Source: Pohlia nutans
Taxonomy: Eukaryota; Streptophyta; Bryopsida; Bryales; Mniaceae
DNA: 64,000 nucleotides
Assembly (NCBI GenBank): GCA_022496805.1
Contig: CM040100.1
Span: 13,173,009-13,237,008 of the forward strand
Direction: 5' to 3'
Part shown: positions 10,393 through 20,640 of the stretch, piece by piece
How positions within the stretch are numbered: the stretch's first letter is position 1
Layout: each line of letters starts with the position of its first letter
Notes under the pieces: model-generated
What the model was told of the DNA's origin: nothing
What the model saw: the letters and a program-made list of their open reading frames with translations, nothing else
Database searches by the model: none
Made by a program: the position numbers and the translations under genes

Positions 10393-13300
10393 ATGGCTGT
10401 CGCTAGCAGCGCGTCGGTGTCGCAAATGACCGCTGTGTCGTCGACTTGCGCATTGGTGAGGTCGTCACGGCGATTAAAGTCCACAGCCGTGGTGTCGTTC
10501 GGCGTCGAGAAGTTCAGCCATGGCTGCGGTTGTGGCTGGTCGTCCAGCAGATTCTTCGGTTCAGAAACTCCTTTGTGTTTGGTGGCACCTGGAGTGGAGA
10601 ACAAGGCGGGTCGGAAAAGTGGTACGCATATCTTAGATTTCTGACTCCTTTTTCAGTGCCGTTGTGGTGTCCGGAAACAAGTGTCTTGAAAATGGGATCA
10701 TCATCACGGGACCTGCAAAATGCATTGCGAACGTTTGTATTTGTTGAGTAGAAGGAAAAACAGAAATGCAAGAAGAAGTAAGGAGCCTTCACGGCCCTCG
10801 TTTATATACACTCCATGGTAGGTAGAAACAGATAGAAGAGTGGTGGCGCAGTTAAGAGAGCTACCTCTTAACTGCCGGTTTAACTACCTGATGCGGTAGG
10901 TGGGATTATCCGCCCCTATCTTTACTCTAAGTTAACTGTGAGAGTATCCTAGTAGTGCACCCGGGAGTCTATCCGGATGGATGAGATATCCGGAAGCTTC
11001 CAAGGTCGCTTATCCTAACACTCCTCCTCGACCGCAGGAACACCTCGTCAAAAACTCCTCCTCGAGCAAAACCCAATGGGAAAAATCCCGAGTGGAGAAA
11101 AGAGTGTGTCCTTCAATGCTGATCAAGTTCTTGGAGAGAACGCATACCGGCTGCTCGAACTAGTTCACGATGCTTGTATGCTGGAAGTGCCTTGGTCAAC
11201 ATGTCGGCTATGTTGTTTGCTGATTCGATCTTCGTGATGGTGACTTGGTCAGTTTCCACGAGATCCTACATGAATCCAAACAAAGTCGGGCTGATGTGTT
11301 TCACTCAATCTGCTTTGATGAATCCCGTGGCGACTTGTGCTACGGCGGCGGAAGATGGTCGTGTCGGGGTGTCCAAGTCGCCGGTGCCATAGCTGAGCCT
11401 TGAGAAGTACCGTGAGGTTGCAAAAGCGGTCATTGGGCGCAGTGGCCCTAATCATCAACTCATAGAGTCCAGTAGTGCCCGCTTTCACCGTAGTGATTAC
11501 TTGCGTTCCTTTGCGCAATTCTAGTGCCTCATCATCATCGCCTTCCCCAACTGTGGAAGCGTGGATCCCATTCGCTCTCAAATCCCGGTAGCTGATCAGA
11601 CTCCGGGGGGCGCCAGGAGCAAACATTGCTCTTTCAACCTGAGGGAGAATCCCTCGGGCAATACTATCGTTGCCCGGCCCTCCCGGAATTTAAAATTCCG
11701 GCTTCCGGCGATGGTGAGTATGTTGCACTCTTGCCAGGATCCGCGCATGCAAGTAGACTCAAAGAACTGGGGGTCCCTAAATATCGAATGAGTGGACGCG
11801 CTATCGAGGAGTACTAAGTTAGACCGTGGACTCTGCCTAGACATCTGGACCATGTAGTTCTCGGGGTCAATGTCATTGAAAGAGGGTGCATCGAGAGTGT
11901 GCACTTCTCTCTTCTCCTCTTTCAGTTTTTGGAGTTCTCGGTACATGTCTACGAAGTACTCAGGAGTGCGGCACTCGCGGGCATAATGGCCATGACGACC
12001 GCATTTGTGGCACGCACCCCTGGTTGGACTAGACCTATCGGTGTGACTAGACTGACCTTGCAACTGATATGGTTTGTCATATTGTTCGTAAGGTTGACGG
12101 CGGTCATGGGGATACCTGTGGTGATCACGACGATCGTTGGTGTAGCGATGGTCTTCACGGTGCGAATTGTAACGGTGATCGTCGCGGCCGTAATAGGAGC
12201 GACTGTCTCGACCCCTGCTGCGTCCTCGTCCGCCTCGGGGGTGACGCTTAGTTGCCTCCGTACTGTGAGTTTCGCGTGTCGGTGTAGGCCGCGCGGGAAC
12301 AGGTGCAGGTGGCGGAGTTGGCGGTGTTGGTGCTTCGGTAACATGAATCTCCCGTGCCGGTCTTGCCTCCGCGTTCTTCAATAGTATCTGTTGTTACTTC
12401 TCTGCTAGTAGGAGATATGACATTAGTTTCGAGTGACGTTTGAATTTCATATTGTAGTATTGCTGAGCAAGAATAGCAGTAGCAGCAGGGAAGGTGGAGA
12501 GAGTTTTATCGATTAATTCCGCATTCGTGACGTTGTCGCCGCAGAGTCGTAGTTGTGCTGAAATTCGATGGAGTTTGGCGTTGAAGGCTTGAAAGTTCGG
12601 AAAATCGAGGACACGGAGATTCACCCAGTCGTTGCGAGCTTGTGGGAGGAAGAGCGTTTCTTCATGCTTGAAGCGTGCCTATAGCTGGGTCCAGAGCTCC
12701 GCAGGTTCGTGTACTTGGATGTATTGCTGGCGTAGCGATGCGTCCATGTGCCGGCGGATGATGAGTAAAGCCTGCCATTTCCGTGGCGATGGGAGTGTCG
12801 TTGCGGTTTCGACATCCAACGTTCCATCAAGTTCTTCTGCACACAAATAGGTAGAGACATCGTTGTTCCACTCTAAGAAATTGCTACCATCTGGTTCTAA
12901 AGCATCGAACATGAGGGTTTATGTGCGAGTTTCCTTGACGGAAGTGGCCATAACTATGGGAGTGGACGTCATCTATAGCTAGTTGAGAGAGCATGAAGAA
13001 TCTGTTTTTATGTCTATCTACTGCGTCTAGAAATCAGGGGGAAAAATCACGAGTATTCTAAGAAGAGCATGTAGAGAGATCGGAGAGGAAGGAAAATAAA
13101 ACGAGGATGAAGAAATCGAGATAGGAAAAAAATAAAATAAAATCGTGAAACAACAACGGGCTAATTGGGTATACTAACGATGAAGAGAAACCTGCAGTCA
13201 AAAACACAAGAGAGAGAGGAAAAAAATAAAAAATCGAGGGATGGCTAATAATTGAAAAATAGACAGGGGAGGAGAGCCTCGGGAGTATCAAGAGCATGCA

Positions 13301-16001
13301 GCAAGGAAGTAGCGGGAGCAATCATGCACTCATCTATCTCTAAGTTTTTAGAAGGAGGAGAAAAAAGCAAAAAGAAAGTGAAGGAGAGCAAGAGCAAGTG
13401 CTACAAAAAGCTACAAAAAGCTATGGCAGAATAGCAAAACCAAAAGAGCTACAAAAAGCTATGGCAGAATAGTAAAACCAAAAGAGCTACAAAAAGCTAT
13501 GGTGGAAGAGCTAACGGTGCTGATAACGTGTTGAGTAGAAGGAAAAATAGAAATGCAAGAAGAAGTAAGGAGCCTTCACGGCCCTCGTTTATATACACTC
13601 CATGGTAGGTAGAAACAGATAGAAGAGTGGTGGCGCAGTTAAGAGAGCTACCTCTTAACTGCCGGTTTAACTACCTGATGCGGTAGGTGGGATTATCCGC
13701 CCCTATCTTCACTCTAAGTCAACTGTGAGAGTATCCTAGTAGTGCACCCGGGAGTCTATCCGGATGGATGAGGTATCCGGAAGCTTCCAAGGTCGCTTAT
13801 CCTAACAGTATTGTAAGGTAGAGGATACTGTTTGCTTCCTTTGAAGCAATTGAACATATGTAGGAGTGTGTTTTTGTCGAAAGATGTATATAAAGCTTAT
13901 GGAGAGATCACTATGGGTACAAGAGCCAAACCTATTGAGATGAAATTTCTATCACACTACGTATGAATTTCTGATGCAATCATTCAAGATGGCCAAGTCA
14001 TGCTTACTGGCAACTTGCTCATTGAAGGCCAACCAAGTGCACGAACAGACGAGTTGTTGTTGGTACCAGGGGTCAAGTCCGTAACGGGTTGAGTATCCTC
14101 TACCTTATTCCTGCACTGGTAACGGTAGGCATTCGTTTGCAGAATGTTGAGTTGTCGTGTTCGTTGGCACACAGGTTGCGTGCAGGCGCAAAGTTATAAA
14201 CAAAACGAGGAGTTACCACCTTCCAGTGTGTCTCCGAGAGTGAAGAAGCCGTACGTGAAACCCATCCAGCATGGCAGTCACCAGAAGAGAATGAGGAGAC
14301 GGGAGCTGAGGCAATTACCTCCAAAGCCCTTGAAGGCGCCTGCAAATGGGATGCTGGTAGAACGGCTGGTTCCCGTGGCACATTCTGTATACGAAGCGTA
14401 TTTGGTGGTGTTGGATGGCGTTTCGAGACTGATGAAACATCTGCCCGTGAAAGCCTGCAGGTACGCTCGAGTGGATTGGGGTTATTTCTCCCTTGTTGAA
14501 TCCTTGAGGATGCTTACTTGGAGACCTGCTATGTAGTGTACTGGAAATACTCACTACTCCGTTGAACCGTATGTTCTTTGTCAAAGAGAGCTGTTTATGA
14601 CGTGGTGGATGGAAACTGAAGGGTGGTGTTGAATGCGCAGGTGGTGCTCAGAAATACACGTGGCCAGAGTAGGACACGAAATAAAGACATGCGTAGGAAA
14701 GAACAATTCTGGACGGTTCGGAGAGCATTTGTGGGTGCCTGGATACCTGGACGACGTGGTAGTGCCGTTGGAGGCATTTCATCTTGTGGATCGGCTGCAG
14801 AAGCCCATAAGACACGAAGAGAGATTCAAGCACGAGAGGATTCCGGCCATTGTAGAATTGTGTATCCAGGCAGGTGTGGATGTGCCAGAATTTCCAACAG
14901 TGACGAGGAGTACACCTATAGACAGTTCGGTGAGTCGGCGGGATGTGGATGGCGGTGAAGAGCATGCAAACGAGGATAGAAATAAAACAGGTAGCGTTGA
15001 TATCAGTGATGATGAGAGCAACGCATTGGCATGTAGTGGTGAAGGAGGAGAACAATCTGTGGCAAGAGATGAACGGAGGAGACCAACAGAGGAAGGAGGA
15101 GAGAGTGGCATAGATGGCACCGATGATGCTGAAAGGCTTTCAGAAGTGGAAGTGATTAGGATCAGTGATGATGACGATGTGAAGGCAGTCGCGGAGAAAA
15201 CATTGCGTGCGTGGGATAAGATGCGCGCAGGAGCTGCTAATCTGATGAACACGTACCCAGTGAGGGCGTGTGGGTACTGCCCGGAAGTGCACATCGGGCG
15301 GAGAGGCCACAAACTGCAGTTGTGTGGCGCATTCAAGCATCAGTGGCGTAATGGGCAGCACGGGTGGCAAGATGCGGCTTTGGACGATTTGATTCCTCCC
15401 AGGTTCTTGCCTCTCGCATAATGAACTTTCCCACATTTGTGCATGAAAGCAGATGAAGAAGACATGAATCATAAGTGTCGGAACTAGAAAGAGAAAGTCC
15501 ACTGGGAAGCTAATAGTGGATAATGGGACCATCTGGAACAGATGTCTATTGGTCGAGATTCTGGGATATGCTCGATTTGTTCTTTGTATTGATACATTTT
15601 GTGACCTGCCTTGACGCTTACGAAATGATCTATATGATATGTGCACTTAGAAGCAAAATGCCGGCTGTTGAACATTTGAAGATCAGTTTCTTATGTGGGG
15701 ATTATGGCATTGCCGAAAATGTAGGTTAGCTTTGGTGGAGAGAGGAATTGGATGGTACGCCATGAAGTAAGGCAAGGATGTGCAATGAGTAGTAGTGTGC
15801 GGTGTGCGCAGATATGTTTGGCATGTGCGTGATAAGGATGGAGCGCCACTGAAGAACAAGCTTGCCAAGTATTATGGTAAAGCCCCCGTTGTGGTGGAGT
15901 TGTATGTTCAGGCAGGTGCAGACATTCCTGGCAAGTACAAGGCGCGGATGCGACTGGATGTAATCATACCAGATGAAGATGAGCTAGAAATGGTGGCGTA
16001 G
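10393..16001 (+). CDS. APO-family chloroplast RNA-binding protein, four exons, CP24-like presequence
   Basis: APO proteins bind organellar RNA and promote intron splicing and photosystem I accumulation. Proposed exons 10393-10621, 14175-14460, 14641-15402 and 15812-16001 keep phase and give 488 residues. Exon 1 encodes MAVASSASVSQMTAV and VVSFGVEK, a plastid presequence closely like the LHCB6 one at 42156. The first APO repeat has its zinc pair CRWC split by intron 2 (about residue 171), then GHEIKTC, GEHLWVPG and PAIVELCIQAGVDVPEF. An acidic linker (about residues 240-360) follows. The second repeat has CGYCPEVHIG (about 382), GHKLQLC and HGWQDAALDDLIPP, and exon 4 continues it (KAPVVVELYVQAGADIP). 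The exon 1 to exon 2 join is inferred; exons 2-4 are firm. Intron 1 is 3,553 bp because of an LTR element. Which APO paralogue this is cannot be told. Confidence 0.78.
10742..11020 (-). repeat. LTR, left (3' LTR of copy 1)
   Basis: 279 bp. It carries C at 10761, T at 10923 and T at 10933, where the right LTR of the same element has T, C and C. A TATATA word near 10803 is shared by all four LTRs. Confidence 0.9.
11249..12912 (-). pseudogene. Copia gag-protease-pre-integrase, broken (copy 1)
   Basis: Reading minus strand from 12912: a gag-like N-terminus (FLEWNNDVSTYL), an in-frame TAG at 12679-12681, more gag, a TAA at 12394-12396, then an R/H/Y-rich linker and a CCHC zinc knuckle (CHKCGRHGHYAREC). 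Next come the protease-like LDSASTHS and, after a frame change near 11600-11626, the pre-integrase motif LWHRRLGHP. The frame stops at 11249 with no integrase core, reverse transcriptase or RNase H. Both stops and the frame change occur at the same places in copy 2, so the damage predates the split of the copies. Confidence 0.85.
13529..13807 (-). repeat. LTR, right (5' LTR of copy 1)
   Basis: 279 bp. It has T at 13548, C at 13710 and C at 13720, plus a private G at 13773. It is closer to the right LTR of copy 2 than to its own partner at the three shared sites. Confidence 0.9.
13814..14107. repeat. MITE-like element in APO intron 1
   Basis: Perfect 16-bp inverted ends, TAAGGTAGAGGATACT (13814-13829) and AGTATCCTCTACCTTA (14092-14107). 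294 bp, non-coding. It sits directly beside the LTR element's right target duplication and just before the exon 2 acceptor. Confidence 0.5.
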
Positions 16002-17198
16002 TTTGTAGTGGCTTCAACCTTAGGGATGTGTTGTATGTCCTGGCAAGTTAGTTGGTCCTTGGAAGCCAGGAAGATTACCAGTGGTACTTTGAAATAGACA
16101 GCCGCTGGTGGAGATTGGTTAAAGTTTTGAATGGGGATGTTCTTCACAACATTGAAGAGTTGGATATGAGTAGTACCACAGGCAATGATGTTGTTTTACC
16201 TCGACCCTTAGAGGACATGGCTTTCCTGATACCGACACCCAAAATCTCTATTTCATTTGCTTTGGTTATGTTCTAATGAAGTATAGATCCCTTAAACATT
16301 CTCGGTTTGCATTTGAACAACCCCGTTTGGTTGAATTGAGTAGAATTTATGAACATGATTCTCTCAAAATACCAAAAAGCCCGTGGGGCTATGGTATGTC
16401 CTTTAACTCTTTACAACCCATGCAACCACATTGTGGTTGCATAGGCATGTTTTTGCAACCTAATGTAAAATCTACTCCAAACCAAGCATGAATGTTTGAA
16501 GTTCATATGTGGGGCTTCATCTCTCGTACACTTCTAGAGTAAAGTTATGATTTGGAGTTGTAAAGCTATGAAAACACATGTGTACAAAACACCAGAATAG
16601 TGCAAATACAGATAAATACAAAACATGTATTATGTGGTACTCCTTTTGTTTTGAAGTTTGTTTTATTCTTTTATGTTTTGCATCATGTTCTCTTGTTCAT
16701 GTTCCATTAGTGTATATATTCCGATCTTGATCAATGTACCAACTCCTTCTATATTTATACGTAGAAATTTTGTTGTTAACCGTATAAGAATAAGTCGCTC
16801 TCACTTATAAAATGCACAATAAATATGTGTGAGTTAATTCTTGACATCAAAGATTGCAATGGAGAGGTGTTGACATAGGTCATTGTTGAACCGCTTGACT
16901 TTCATTTTTGAAAATTTAACCCAAATTCTATTTAACTTTAAAGTCACACACCCTTCAAAATCTTGTTTTTGAGTGTGCATTATACGGTTCATAGTCACAC
17001 CATGATCTTCCATTCCAATAGTCCGATCTTACCAAGGTTTAACTGACACTTGTTTGATTAAGCTATGTTTCTATTTACATGGTTGAATACTATTATTAAT
17101 ATCCCTAATTCAAAAGAGATAGAGAGAAAGAGAGCTTAAAGAAAAAGAACATCAGAAATTTGAGATTTCTGCAGAGCAAGGCTAGGCTATGAAGGGTC
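16002..17198. other. 3' flank of the APO gene and AT-rich spacer
   Basis: This includes the APO 3' untranslated region (length not determinable) followed by AT-rich spacer. Small frames at 16052-16491 have no recognisable domain. No gene supported. Confidence 0.4.
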
Positions 17199-17772
17199 AA
17201 TCCTTATACGTCCTCACTCTTCTCCAGATTTGAAGAATTTCAAAGATGTTTTATAAAAGATAACTAAAAAGGTTATTTTGAACTTGATATATGAATAAAA
17301 GTTGTACATTATGAATTTTTGATTCTATTCATAGAGTTAGATCTATGATATTTGTCACCAATATTTTGTATAAAATTTGAAACTTAAAATTCAAAATTCT
17401 TTTGTCTTTCAATTACAAATAAGATATTGACAATTTGTTCATGGAATTTGTTGTAATAGGTTGAAATATAATACTTTAAGTGTAGTGATTATTGGAGATT
17501 TTTTGATTGGTTAATTTTATGAGTTGACTTTTTTAAGTGCACTTTTACACTAAATCTTCGAAGTTTTGGGTGAATCACTACAACATGAAATGAAGCATAA
17601 AAATTTCACAAATCATCTCCTTTCTAATCGGAGCACACATGCATGAAGCTAACTTCCCATAAAATATATAGTAAAAAGTCCACACTGCAAAAAGTCAATG
17701 ACGGATGAGAAATCTATGTTTAATTCTATACATCGTTCACTTTCTGGACGGTTGAACGTTTAAGGGTTAACA
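17199..17772 (-). repeat. TTAACCC-type dispersed repeat, reverse copy
   Basis: The reverse complement aligns along its length with the copies at 39889-40473, 45582-46156 and 47354-47908. The plus-strand left end 'gggtcaatccttatacgtcctcac' and the right end 'cggttgaacgtttaagggttaac' are degenerate inverted ends. Confidence 0.7.
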
Positions 17773-18130
17773 AGTGAATAGATTCTCACCTGGTACTCAC
17801 TATATTTGCACACTCATATTTGATCTATAATCGCGACCTGCCCCCTCATCTAGCCCCATCTCGTTCGGGTAACAGAATGTGAATGCAAAATCTTTCTCTT
17901 GCACACTTGTTCATTGTCTTCCTTTAGAGATTTGGATGTTATTTGAGCAAAATCACACAGTTATTCTAACCTCACAAGTTTTGAAGCCAAATAGATGGAT
18001 AGCATTCCTTTTACTTCGCTAAATAGTACTTTTAAATATAATGGAATTTTGCAAATCGTCAATTCCAGAGACATCATGTGAGCTTAGGTGTTAAAACTGC
18101 AAGCCCAATTTATGTCATGTGAATGTTTGT

Positions 18131-18660
18131 GTTATGTACATTTGGAGGTACAGTTGATACTATGTGGGGCATGGTAGAGTTGATATCCTGAGGGATATAA
18201 TTGATATCCCGAGGGGTAGAGTTGAGATCCTTAGGGATTGTAATGTATCTCATGTGGCAGTGTGTAAGCAGAGGATGATGGGAGCAAGACAACTCCCAGT
18301 TGAAGATAGATGGACTGGAGTTAGACAACTCCAAGTTGACAACATGTGCATTGGAGTTAAACCACTCCAGATGGAGAACATGGGCATTAGCTGTCTAACT
18401 CTTGTGCCCATGTTCTCAATCTGGAGTGGTCTAACTCTAGTGCACATGTTGTCAACTTGGAGTTGTTTAACTCCAATCCATCCATCTTCAACTAGGAGTT
18501 GTCTTGCTCCCATCATCCTTTGCTTACACACTGCTACATGAGATACATTACAATCCCTAAAGATCTCAACTCTACCTCTTAGGGTATCAATTATATCCCT
18601 CAGAATATCAACTCTACCATGTCCCACATGGTATCAACCGTACCTCCAAAGGTACGTGAC
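18131..18660. repeat. Large fold-back element, arms about 260 bp
   Basis: The left arm (18131 to about 18392) and right arm (about 18400 to 18660) are inverted copies with modest divergence. The two strands therefore give nearly the same open frame, which is a mirror artefact and not two genes. Ends read GTTATGTACATTTGGAGGTAC and the inverse. The left arm contains two 36-bp direct units (18317-18352, 18353-18388), each with an internal GGAGTT/AACTCC dyad. Confidence 0.8.
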
Positions 18661-18918
18661 AATATTGTAACAAACCTCCCACAAGTTTGCCACCAACTCT
18701 CACAACATTTCACAATAATAAAATAATCCAGTAGTGTGTTGAAGAAAAGCAAATTATCTTCTAAATAACATCTATTACAATCATAGACCAACAAGATCTT
18801 GGTCTAAGCTCAGCCACCCAACCATAAAAAAGAGATCTCAACAAAAGAGAGCCTCTAACTTCTCACCCCGAGCTTTATATTCTAAGTCCCTTCACCATAG
18901 GAACTAGTAGTATATCTC

Positions 18919-19062
18919 TAGTCTTTTTACTTTTCCTATTTTAAAATTAGATCTAGTCTATTGATTTAGTCTTTTTACTATTCCTATTTCAAAATTAGAT
19001 CTAGTCTATTGATTTAGTCTTTTTACTGTTCCTATTTCAAAATTAGATCTAGTCCATAGATC
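18919..19062 (+). repeat. 48-bp tandem repeat, three units
   Basis: Units start at 18919, 18967 and 19015, each beginning TAGTCTTTTTACT and containing AAATTAGATCTAGTC. The second and third are nearly identical; the first and the end of the third are slightly diverged. Confidence 0.85.
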
Positions 19063-19081
19063 TTTAAGTCCTTTAACTTTT

Positions 19082-19430
19082 AAATCTGGAGTGATCTAAC
19101 TCCAGTGCACCTCATCTTGTTTAACTCTTGTGCCCATTGATGTTCTCAATCTGGAGTAGTCTAACTCCAATGCACTAAATGTGGAGCTGTTTAATTCCAG
19201 TGCACATGTTGTCAACTTGGAGTTGTTTAACTCTAGTTCATCCATCTTCAACTAGGTGTTGTTTTGCTCCCATCATCCTCTGCTTACACACTTCCACATG
19301 AGATACATTACAATTCCTCAGCATCTCAACTCTACCCCTCAGGGTATCAATTATATCCTTTAGGATATCAACGCTACCATGCCCCACTTGGTATCAACTG
19401 TACCTCCAAAGGTACATAACAGTTTTCACA
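19082..19430 (+). repeat. Half copy of the fold-back element at 18131-18660
   Basis: It matches the right arm of the hairpin in the same orientation, from 'ctggagtgatctaactccagtgcac' to the terminal 'acctccaaaggtacataac'. An extra unit of the short GGAGT-type repeat is present. No matching left arm lies next to it. Confidence 0.75.
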
Positions 19431-19601
19431 TTAGCCCCCGGGGCTAGTTAACATTCCAAAATCTTCTTGTAGTACAAAGTCAAATATGTATTATGAACAC
19501 AAAAATCTTGTTAGTATTTATCTAATAGAAGACCAATAAATTCTATGAAACTTAGACTTGTCGACATCTGATCGCATTTCATGAGCAAAAGAACAACCTC
19601 A

Positions 19602-19774
19602 CACTACAAGGAGAAGGCGTTGCTTTTCACTTGGTAGGTGAGTCAAACAATGCCACTTCACTCTCACTGCCCAAGCGCTCAAGACTTGGTGAGTGAAATT
19701 CGTCACATAAGACAAGTGTGTACAGTGAACTCTGACAATGTTCTAAGTGAGAAGCGACGCCTTTGATAGTAGTG
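19602..19774. repeat. Short CACTA-type MITE, first of two
   Basis: 173 bp. The left end CACTACAAGGAGAAGGCGT pairs with the inverted right end finishing GCCTTTGATAGTAGTG. The ends resemble those of the next element and, in their first eight bases, those of the 19-kb CACTA element. Confidence 0.55.
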
Positions 19775-19870
19775 CCAAGACACGACACTTGATCATCCTA
19801 CGTAGTCTACTGAACTTGTGTTGCAAAATATTTAGCTTTAATCTCATCAATCTTCGGAGCTGAACCTCAG

Positions 19871-20049
19871 CACTACAAGCAGAGGAGCCGTTTCTCACTC
19901 TGGGATCCTATTCATTGTCACTTTTCATCGTACACGCTTATTGCTACGTGACGATCGTACTCACCAAGTCCAACAAAAAATTGGTGAGTGCAAAGTGGCG
20001 TTGTTTGACTCACAGAAGGAGTGAAAAACGACGCCTTCTCCTTGTAGTG
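19871..20049. repeat. Short CACTA-type MITE, second of two
   Basis: 179 bp. The left end CACTACAAGCAGAGGAGCCG faces an inverted right end CGCCTTCTCCTTGTAGTG. The inner words 'ttctcact' and 'gagtgaaaa' also pair. It lies about 100 bp from the first copy and 555 bp from the large CACTA element. Confidence 0.55.
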
Positions 20050-20197
20050 TGGGTACATTGTGGCCAGACAGATGTTCAAATATAAAATAGGATCAGGAGG
20101 AGAGACCAAAACTACAAATACAGATGAGATTAGTAAGAACACACGAACAAGGTGAACTCCCCTGATTCCACAATAACACTTTCAAACGCTGCAGCCT

Positions 20198-20601
20198 TAA
20201 CTCCTAAAGGACCAAGGCTAATTTTCCAAGTTTGGTCAGCTCAGTATGGAATGAGTATTGATCATCAATTATTGAGATTTTTTGTGGTGATTCTACTCTT
20301 TGTAACGAAGATGAGATGGTAATTTGCGTACGTAGATGATGTATAGATCAAAAGATACAATCATGTAAAGGTGAAAAACCTAATTGCGGGAAACTCCTAA
20401 AAAATTTCATACAATGAGCTATGCATCTGAATTTTTGTACACAATGAGCTAACGCCCCCATATACACAACTGCCAAATTCATTTTACCAAATCTGAGACT
20501 AAACTTTGCATTTTGGACATTTTCAGAAAGTTTCAAACTTGGGCAACAAGCCAAAAAAAAAAATGCTACCAACTTTGAAGCTTATAATCTTACTATTGAA
20601 G
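20198..20601 (+). repeat. Left part of an older element split by the 19-kb CACTA insertion
   Basis: TTAACTCCTAAAGGACCA at about 20198 is the inverted partner of TGGTCCTTTAGGGGTTAA near 39786-39804. Without the CACTA element the two ends would be roughly 570 bp apart, the size of the TTAACCC-type repeats, although the interior is unlike the common copies. Confidence 0.45.
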
Positions 20602-20604
20602 AAC

Positions 20605-20640
20605 CACTACAAGAAAAAGCGGTTCCGTTCCAGCAGATAT
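20605..20640 (+). repeat. Left terminal inverted repeat of the CACTA element
   Basis: It starts CACTACAAGAAAAAGCGG and is preceded by the AAC duplication. Similarity to the right end is strong for about 20 bases and weaker after. Confidence 0.9.

Larger units (their letters stand above)
10742..13807 (-). mobile_element. Non-autonomous Ty1/copia-type LTR element, copy 1
   Basis: The element is 3,066 bp, with 279-bp LTRs at 10742-11020 and 13529-13807 (TG...CA ends) and the 5-bp duplication GTATT at 10737-10741 and 13808-13812. It is oriented on the minus strand. Next to the 5' LTR (right side) the minus strand reads TTATCAGCACC, a primer-site-like word. Next to the 3' LTR is a GAGGAGGAG purine tract. 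It encodes gag, protease motif and pre-integrase only; reverse transcriptase and RNase H are absent. It lies in intron 1 of the APO gene, in antisense orientation. Confidence 0.9.

Noticed and set aside
10393..10740. A truncated LHCB6 pseudogene rather than an APO first exon
   Set aside because: The frame stays open past the similarity, ends in a good donor and joins the APO exon in phase. Kept as the alternative until transcripts are checked.
11899..12384. 161-residue plus-strand frame with hydrophobic stretches, repeated at 57267-57752
   Set aside because: It is the complement of the R/H/Y-rich gag linker of the LTR element; the true coding strand shows a zinc knuckle.
14648..15646. Minus-strand frames of 135-185 residues across the APO exons
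   Set aside because: The plus strand carries the conserved APO repeats and phase-consistent splice sites.
18164..18627. Two 125-residue frames on opposite strands with almost the same sequence
   Set aside because: They are mirror images produced by the two arms of one hairpin, with no domain or splice context.
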